A DNA stretch of 64,000 nucleotides from Pempheris klunzingeri (taxonomy: Eukaryota > Chordata > Actinopteri > Acropomatiformes > Pempheridae). Shown piece by piece: positions 57,346-64,000 of the stretch; positions within the stretch are counted from its first letter, which is position 1; each line of letters begins with the position of its first letter. The notes beneath the pieces are model-generated. The model worked only from the letters and a program-made list of their open reading frames with translations, was not told where the DNA came from and did no database searches. The DNA lies in contig NC_092016.1 in the NCBI RefSeq assembly GCF_042242105.1, forward strand, positions 28,721,501 through 28,785,500, written 5' to 3'. The translations under genes and the position numbers were made by a program.

Positions 57346-57858
57346 TTAAAGGATAGTTTGACATTTGGAAAATAGAAAAAAGATTGGTATATAGTAAATG
57401 TCATGTCAGTGAATGTCATTTAACATGAAGCTACGGTCAGCGTCCGGTTAGCTGAGCTTAGGTTATAACCCTGGGGAATCAGCTCGCCTGTCTCTATTCA
57501 AAGGAAACAAAATAGTCCTGCCAGCAAAAGTCACTTATTCCCCTAATATATCTGGTTTGTATGGCATACAACGGTGGAAACAGTTTCACCTGGCAATCTC
57601 ACAGAGTCCAGGTAGTCACTGCGCTCAGCCAAGGAATACTGCATATAAACCACAATGGGGTTTTTTTTTTTTATTTTTACACTTTATTGTATTTCCCCTA
57701 AACTAAACTAAGCTAATTACATTAATTAAGCTAATTGGCTGCTGGCTGTAGCTTCATATTTAATGTTCAGACATGGATCAGGTATGAATCCCCTCATCTA
57801 ACATGGCATGAAATCTGTTGAGCATAAGTCAAACTAAAAATGTCAAAGTATTCCTAAA
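57346..57858 (+). mobile_element. Near-complete MITE-like element inside the probable cmip 3' UTR
   Basis: Ends are imperfect inverted repeats (AAAGGATAGTTTGACATTTG on the left; the complement of TAGGAATACTTTGACATTTT on the right). The interior has the landmarks GGCTGCTGGCTGTAGCTTCA and TTCAGACATGGATCAG. Fragments of the same family lie at 36755-36870 and 48080-48224. No coding capacity. Confidence 0.75.
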
Positions 57859-58394
57859 ACGTGGGCAGTCATCGGGGAACTGATCACATCCCACAGTTTT
57901 TTAGGCCAAGATGATCTGCCACTTGTCCAGCCTGAAGGCCAGCATGTCGAGATTATAATGGAAGTTTTGTCTTTTGTTGTTGTTGTTTTTTTTTAACTGT
58001 AGAACATGTATGATTGAATAGAAATGCCTCATCTATTCCGTCATGTCTCCATATCCTGTGGAGCTCATTGTGCGTCGCTTTCAGTTCCAATCCTGGTTCC
58101 TCTCTGGTGTTTTTTATTCTACACAAACTGTATAGAGTTTCTACCATGTTGTGTACAGCAGCGCTGTGTCCTAACAGTTGTTACAGAAGGAACAGGGTCA
58201 GATGTGGCAAAGCCTGACAAATCTGACAGACTGAAATTTCCCATAAGTCCTTGTTGTAAAATCTGTTATGGCAGCAGGAAAAGATGTGCCCATCATGTTT
58301 CTCTCTCTTTTTCAGTCTTTCTCTGCATTGATCTGCTTCTCCTGCTGGGTTATTATTATTATTATTGCTGCTGCTGCTGCTCTGTGGCTGTTGT

Positions 58395-58466
58395 AATAAA
58401 AATACAAAAGATCTACGACAGGAAAAATAACAACTATGATGTGAAGTAATTTCAATCAAAAATAAA
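58395..58466 (+). terminator. Candidate cmip polyadenylation signals
   Basis: AATAAA occurs at 58395-58400 and 58461-58466. The second is followed within 30 bases by TGTCTGTG and GTTTCTGTGTTTG, a GU-rich downstream element. A third base context cannot be checked without transcript data. Confidence 0.6.
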
Positions 58467-59853
58467 ATGTCTGTGAATATGTTTCTGTGTTTGATCTTTC
58501 AACAAGTCAAATATATACATTGTAAGTCATTATTATAGAGACATGAAACTCCAGCGATCACCACAATTACTGCAGTAATGCTTCAACGACGTCTAGGCAG
58601 CCGCCCAGCCAGTCTCTATGTCATGGTTCTTAAAGATGATTTGGAAATTGATTTTTGGGGGAGCAAACAGCAGTGTTCATGTGATCACAAAGTCATGAAA
58701 CATAAATATAGATTAGAAAACTACAAAATGGAGAGATATGCAGAAAATGAACAAAAATGGAAACTTACTTATTTCTTTAGGTTATAAAGGCTGCTTAATA
58801 TCTACTTACTTGCTTTTTGGTTTAACGTATCGTTGGCTGTTACCTCCTCCTTGGCTCCTCATGCTGTTCAGGTTCAGTATGCCCGTAGGTGTGAATATGA
58901 GCATGCATTGCAGTCTCTAGCACTTCATTCCACATGCCACGGTTTTTCCTTTTGCATGCAGTATAGGTATAATTGGGACATAACACGGCACCTTTAACTC
59001 TTACCCTCCCGCTCATGCCATTGCAGTCCTGTCAGATGATCGATAGACAGTAGAACATCCTAGTGTGTTTGGCATACTGCAATTTGACATACTGTGTATT
59101 GGAATATCCGCTATTACAAGTCCAAATCCCTGCTGTTAGAGGGCAGATTTACCATGTTACCTTGCATCAATTTAATTGAATTAAAAAGTGAAATGTAAAT
59201 CAAACCAATGTGCTGTTAATGGTAGAAATACGGAACAAGTTGTTGATAAGTCGGGTGTGTACCATCACAGGTGTCGCTAGGTTCAGCTTCAGTCCAAAAC
59301 TAATCTGTGGACTATGGACTGTAGTGATATAGTGACTTTCTAGTCTTCCTGACCACTTAAGGCACTATCACAAGTAGGATTCAAATCCATGCCTTCAGGG
59401 GAGATTGTGGCCTGATCACAGTGTCTCAGATGGAAATATGCAGGACCGGATGATTGATCAGCCTAACAAACTTTGGAGTGAAGCTGGACCTATTTTTTTT
59501 TACAGTTTTTATAGGTACTGCACGAGGAAAGTGCCAGGTGGTGTCCCACTGCCCTACTTTAAAAAGTGGCAGGGCAGATAGCTTACTCCTGATGTCCTGT
59601 TTTACTTCCGTAGCCAACTTTGTTTTTTGTATTTGACACTTTTTCCACCAGAAGTGTTTTTTTTTTCAGTGATACACATTTACATCACACAGAAATTAAT
59701 ACAGCTCAAAACCACAGTGAAATACAATAAAATATATGGATATTGCGCCACGCCAAGTCTTTGGACAGCCTGCTAAATTATTAGCCCTTAAAATCCTACA
59801 CAGCTTTAGGCAAATAGAAGGATAGAACAGAGATGTCAGGCATGGTTCATTAA
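58467..59853. other. Intergenic between convergent cmip and plcg2
   Basis: No gene, RNA gene or recognised mobile element seen in these 1.4 kb. Confidence 0.4.
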
Positions 59854-60657
59854 TTTATTGACTCAATTCATTCGAAAGTCAGAGGATTAATGGAAAGCTA
59901 TAAACATCATTATGCTTCAAAGAAATACATGACATGTTCTCATCACACTGGATTAAGTCACGTTTTCATGAATCTGACTTTCAAAGATACAGCACATTAC
60001 CACAGAGATAAAACGTCACACTGATGAAAATACACAGCAAAACAACTTTTCTATGTCATCAGACTCACACACGGTGTGTCACGCTCAGTTGATTTAAACT
60101 CAGGAGTATTTGAAAATGGACATAAAAGAGATTAATTCAACACAAGCTCCCTGGCAGAAGAACAACCTGCTGTACTGCAGTGAAACGATTATTTCAGTTA
60201 GAGGACAGTCCTCCTTGACTGAAAATAAATATCAGTGTTTCCCACCTCGAACATGATGCAGTTTGATTACAGACTGAATGCTGAATTGTCAACAACTACA
60301 CTTCTGCAGGGATCCCGCAGACAAAATGTCAAAACTCCACATCATATTTGTCTTTGAATGATTCATCCTCCCTCAGACTTATTGGTTTCCTACATTTCCT
60401 GGAAGGTTTTAGAGGAATTGAAAAATTAAGGAACTTGAGAAAATTTAAAGACTACAAGTTTTTTTTTATCTTAATTAAACAGGGCAGGATTGGATTTTTC
60501 ACATTTTTGTTATGAAAATGAAAAAAAATAACACGATTGGAAAACACGAATCCTAACAAATCACTGATTGAGCAGAGAGGTGATATTAACTTAGTAGTCT
60601 ATAATTCTCCACCACTCAGGTAGGTAATATATGGACAGGTGAGATCCTGCTGAGTCT
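59854..60657 (-). other. Probable plcg2 3' UTR
   Basis: Downstream of the plcg2 stop codon on the minus strand. A minus-strand AATAAA (plus-strand TTTATT at 59854-59859) is the candidate polyadenylation signal. No other feature seen. Confidence 0.45.
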
Positions 60658-63600
60658 TCAGGAGTAGAACTTACTGTTGTTTATCTTCTTTTCTTTTGTC
60701 CTGAGACACAAAGAAAAGAAATAATTAGGGACTTAACACGTTTGATTTCATCGATCCACCTAGTTTACTCCCTGCGAGTCTGAGGCTAACCTCTGTTTCT
60801 CGGTGGTGCTGAACTCTCTCATGAGGTGGTTGTGTTGGCGAGGCGGGGCGGAGCGCTGAAGATTGGTGTGTGTGTCGTACAGGAAAGGTTCACTGCTGAG
60901 CTCAGCCTGCTTTTTCTTCAACTGGCTGGAGGAGGAGTACAGCTCCTCCTCTGCTTTCTGAGTGACAGGACTCAAAAGGATCACAATCACAGAACACCTC
61001 CATTGCAAATGTATGTATAATAAACATTGACGTGCGATCTGTGTGTGTGTGTGTGTGTGTGTGCTTACTCACCCCTGCGGGCTGTACATTGATGTAGACC
61101 AGCAGAGAAGCTAACTCTAAGTTTTCACTGTAGCCGTTCTTTAGAGGTATAGAGCGATAACCTGTTGAAACCAGAAACATGCAATCAGCTCCGCGTGCAA
61201 ACAGCCTGTCAAATCCCATCCAGATAAACCTGCTCAGTGGCCCCAGGACGAAAGGGAACTGTGGGCCCCCCGCTGTCCTGTCACACTCACACTTTTACAT
61301 TCATTTAGCATTCATCAGGCACCCTGCAGACTACACGCTGGGCTACTATCCTGCTCCACGTTTGCTGTGTCAGTAAACTTGTGTTAATATGATGAAAAAC
61401 AAATTAAATTTAGAATATGCACCTTTTAACTATCATACCACAACAATAGCATTAAAAATAGATGTCATACAATGTTGATGTGTTCATCAGCGTCGACTTT
61501 CAACATTACCATTTGCTCGGGACAAAATCAAGCTTCATGAGCAGCGGCCCTCACAAAGCTACACCCTTCATCAAACTAGACTTGCTTAAGATATGAATGC
61601 AGAATGTCTGCCTGCTTTTACTGTCAAAGCCAAAGTTATATTATTGTTGTGTCATAATACAGAATGCTTATTCATTTTGCAGCAGAACTTCAATGAATTA
61701 ACTATTTCGTGCAAGTTTCTACAGTTGATTTTTATACTGTAGTGAAACCAGTGGAAGATACTGAAATAAAATTCCAAAACACTGTTGCATTCTTTTAAAA
61801 ACAGCTGGAGGTGATACTATATAGTGTGTACATTGCTGGGGTGAAAGTATTCACACTGTGTTTCAAATGAAGGTAGGAATATTTGACATCCTTTGACTTT
61901 ACTCGTCACTCACAGCTCTGCCGCTCTGACTGTATGTGTGTGTTCCCACCTGAGCGGATTCCTTTGACAGGAAACGTGGCCTGAGCTAGAAAATTAGGAT
62001 CCGAGAACATGTCCTCCTCGTTGACCACAAAGCGCAGGTAGGTGAGTTCAGGCTCATACACGGTAAAGACGACAGGCTCTGCTGGGGCTTTCCACACCGG
62101 GTTCAGACCATTATCACCTGCGACCGACATAATAGTGTTCAGTGTTCATGTGATCACAAAGAATCTCTCATTTCTTCCTCTTTCCGTCATGTACCTTTGA
62201 CTTTCCCCCTCCCCGTTTCCCTTTTTTCTTACGATAGACGATGGTCTTAAACCTCTCTTCTGTGTGTCCACACAGCTCAATCTCCACAAATGGACTGGCG
62301 ATGCTGCGGCCGGGTTTAGGAAGATGCCTGGCAGCAATAACCTGCAGATGAGAACTGCAGTTACACATTTCTCTCTGGACCAATGAGCAAAATATTAGCG
62401 TGTTTCTATTCATCCAGAATGTTGGAGATGTATGAGTTCTTCTTAAAAGTGTGCATGATTGTGTGAACACGTACCCTAACCACAATGTTGTACTTGACCA
62501 CCTTCTTCTCCTGCTGAGGGTCGTAGCTGTCATAGCGCATAAGCTCTGGCTGCAGCACGTAGCCTGTGCGTCCATTCAGACTGAAGAGGGCGCTGTTCAA
62601 CTGGGTGTATTTATCTGGGTGGACAAACACAAACGATATGCTTCTCTACTAGACAGATGAACACAGAGGGCACAGTTCTACCAAGCCTTTGGGCAGCAAG
62701 TGGTGAAATTACTCCTCCAGAAAGGATGATGGAAGTAAACTGGTTACTATAGCTGATAACATTAATCCAGATAAAACACTAAGGTAGTAAAGTACGGTCT
62801 GCTCTGCCTCCCAACTCAAGCTCTCCCCCTTGGCTTGCATTTTCATGAAAGTCTCCACACCAGGCCATTCCACATTTGCCCACAAGGTAAGGTAAGATCA
62901 TCAATCTCCAGTCAATTTAATTCAAATGTGCAAATGTAGAAAAAAAACAAAACAGAGAGAAAATTTAGAAAATTTGAAAAAGAAATCTTAAAATATTGCA
63001 AAAAGTTGACCTCAACATCCACTGAAGAGAGAAAACAGTGTCAGATAAAAGAGCAGATCTATGTGGAGTGAAGAGGAGACTGTAACCCTTCTCAAGCTGA
63101 CATGAAACAAACAGAAAAGCCTCATTTCCAATGTGTTTCTACATTGTTTGAGGTCTAACAGGTGCTCTTTACATTACGTCATCTCGTTGCACCCTTTTCT
63201 TCTACAATGACACCTGACTGGAGATTTGGTGCTTACCTATTGCTTATCTTAATGAACCAACTCCTCATAATCACATAACGATGATGGATGGAAACAAGTA
63301 TTCTGTCAAATTTTCTTTCACTGAAGTTTGGTTACATTTTACATTTGGTTAGAACCCGAGCTACTGTTGTGCTGCCATGGGCCTGTTTCACACATTCTGA
63401 CATGTGCCAGGTGCAAATAATAAAATGAATGATGGCTGAATTCATTGAGCTCTGTGACTTATTGGGACACTTGATTAGAAGAGCCATCATTATATTATAT
63501 TATATTATATTATATTATACTGTATGGTATTGTATTGTATTATATTATATTATATTATATTATATTATATTATATTATATTATATTATATATGGATAGTG

Positions 63601-64000
63601 GATGTTGCCTCAACTCATACAGTGAAGAACACAATACAGTGATGCCATGATTGTCATTTCTGAAAAATCGGGCACAGAACACCCATGTGATCATGAAAAC
63701 ACCTCGATACAGATATAAACAGATAAAAAAAAATGAACCCCCATAGAGTTCATGGGTATCTACTACATGGACATTTAGACAGATATAAGTTATGGCTACT
63801 CAGACCAGATAAATTACTGTACCTGCAGTTTGGAAATTGAGAGCCACCATGTGACAGCCAACAGCCCACAGTGGATAAGGGTCATAGTTGGAAGACTCCA
63901 CACGCTGGCCCTTGGGGTAGATCCGACTGAGAGCCTTCCGGTTGTACTGCAGGAAGTCCTTGGTGCGGCTTTTTCCTGGCATTTTGTTCTCGACGAAGGA
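60658..64000 (-). CDS. plcg2: phospholipase C gamma 2, C-terminal 297 residues (gene runs off the right edge)
   Basis: PLCG2 hydrolyses PIP2 to IP3 and diacylglycerol downstream of immune receptors. On the minus strand the last seven coding exons are 63823-64000 (cut by the window end), 62475-62614, 62233-62341, 61950-62117, 61073-61161, 60791-60957 and 60658-60700. All introns are GT-AG and in frame. The first piece is the end of the catalytic Y box ([40 protein letters not shown]). A C2 domain follows ([34 protein letters not shown]), then [12 protein letters not shown] and a charged C-terminal tail ([20 protein letters not shown]) ending NSKFYS, which is the PLCG2 rather than the PLCG1 ending as I recall. 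SH2/SH3 and the X box lie outside the window. It converges with cmip. Confidence 0.95.
61041..61063. repeat. (GT)n/(CA)n run at a plcg2 donor site
   Basis: A short dinucleotide run that reads CA on the plcg2 strand starts about 9 bases into the intron after the exon 61073-61161 donor (GTGAGTAAG). Confidence 0.92.
63489..63591. repeat. (TATAT/TATTA)n pentanucleotide microsatellite
   Basis: About 100 bp of TATTA pentamers with a few interruptions (around 63520-63540), in the large plcg2 intron at 62615-63822. The rest of that intron shows nothing recognisable. Confidence 0.93.

Larger units (their letters stand above)
54393..58466 (+). other. Probable cmip 3' UTR, about 4.1 kb
   Basis: No gene is recognisable between the cmip stop codon and two AATAAA hexamers near 58395 and 58461, which are followed by a GT-rich stretch as expected for a cleavage site. 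The region is AT-rich with T and C homopolymers (C run near 54886, T run near 55590). A near-complete MITE lies inside it. Whether earlier polyadenylation sites are used cannot be told from sequence. Confidence 0.55.

Noticed and set aside
58024..58449. 141-codon open frame near the cmip 3' end
   Set aside because: It lies within the expected 3' UTR and contains Tyr/Cys runs from triplet repeats; no homology.

Overview
This window is vertebrate nuclear DNA, most likely from a ray-finned fish. Split genes with GT-AG introns, many di-, tetra- and pentanucleotide microsatellites, degenerate Tc1-like transposons and several non-LTR retroposon 3' ends of the kind common in teleosts all point that way. 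There is no prokaryotic, organellar, viral or CRISPR content. Three protein-coding genes account for essentially all recognisable coding sequence. Exon boundaries were read by eye from splice sites, reading-frame continuity and remembered vertebrate homologues.

Layout. (1) 1-1309 is a 5' flank with no gene seen. (2) 1310-10591, plus strand: gan (gigaxonin), a complete BTB-BACK-Kelch adaptor in 12 coding exons (603 codons before the stop). (3) 10592 to about 19280: an intergenic region made largely of transposon debris (an L2-like fragment, two Tc1-like copies, a LINE 3' end and a short-tailed retroposon). (4) About 19280-20149: a GC-rich, G-run-rich promoter and 5' UTR block. (5) 20150-54392, plus strand: cmip (c-Maf-inducing protein), complete, 21 coding exons, 810 residues, with a first intron of about 17.7 kb that holds many mobile-element remnants. 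(6) 54393 to about 58466: probable long cmip 3' UTR carrying an embedded MITE. (7) 58467 to about 59853: intergenic. (8) 60658-64000, minus strand: the last seven coding exons (297 residues) of plcg2 (phospholipase C gamma 2), which runs off the right edge.

The gene set GAN-CMIP-PLCG2 matches the neighbourhood on human chromosome 16q23 (from memory), so this is a conserved syntenic block. Here cmip and plcg2 converge tail to tail. As I recall, all three human genes point the same way, so the plcg2 side may be inverted relative to human. The three genes are not a functional operon. Gigaxonin is a Cullin-3 ubiquitin-ligase adaptor, CMIP is a PH/LRR signalling adaptor, and PLCG2 is an immune-cell phospholipase.

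I found no convincing novel system. The most interesting signals are structural: a 44-bp minisatellite apparently amplified from inside a retroposon, a Tc1-like element with roughly 300-bp inverted ends plus a nested insertion with a 12-bp target duplication, a stop-free 132-bp in-frame intron in gan, GU-rich tracts in place of normal polypyrimidine tracts at several 3' splice sites, a proline-rich expansion in CMIP, and a MITE inside the probable cmip 3' UTR.
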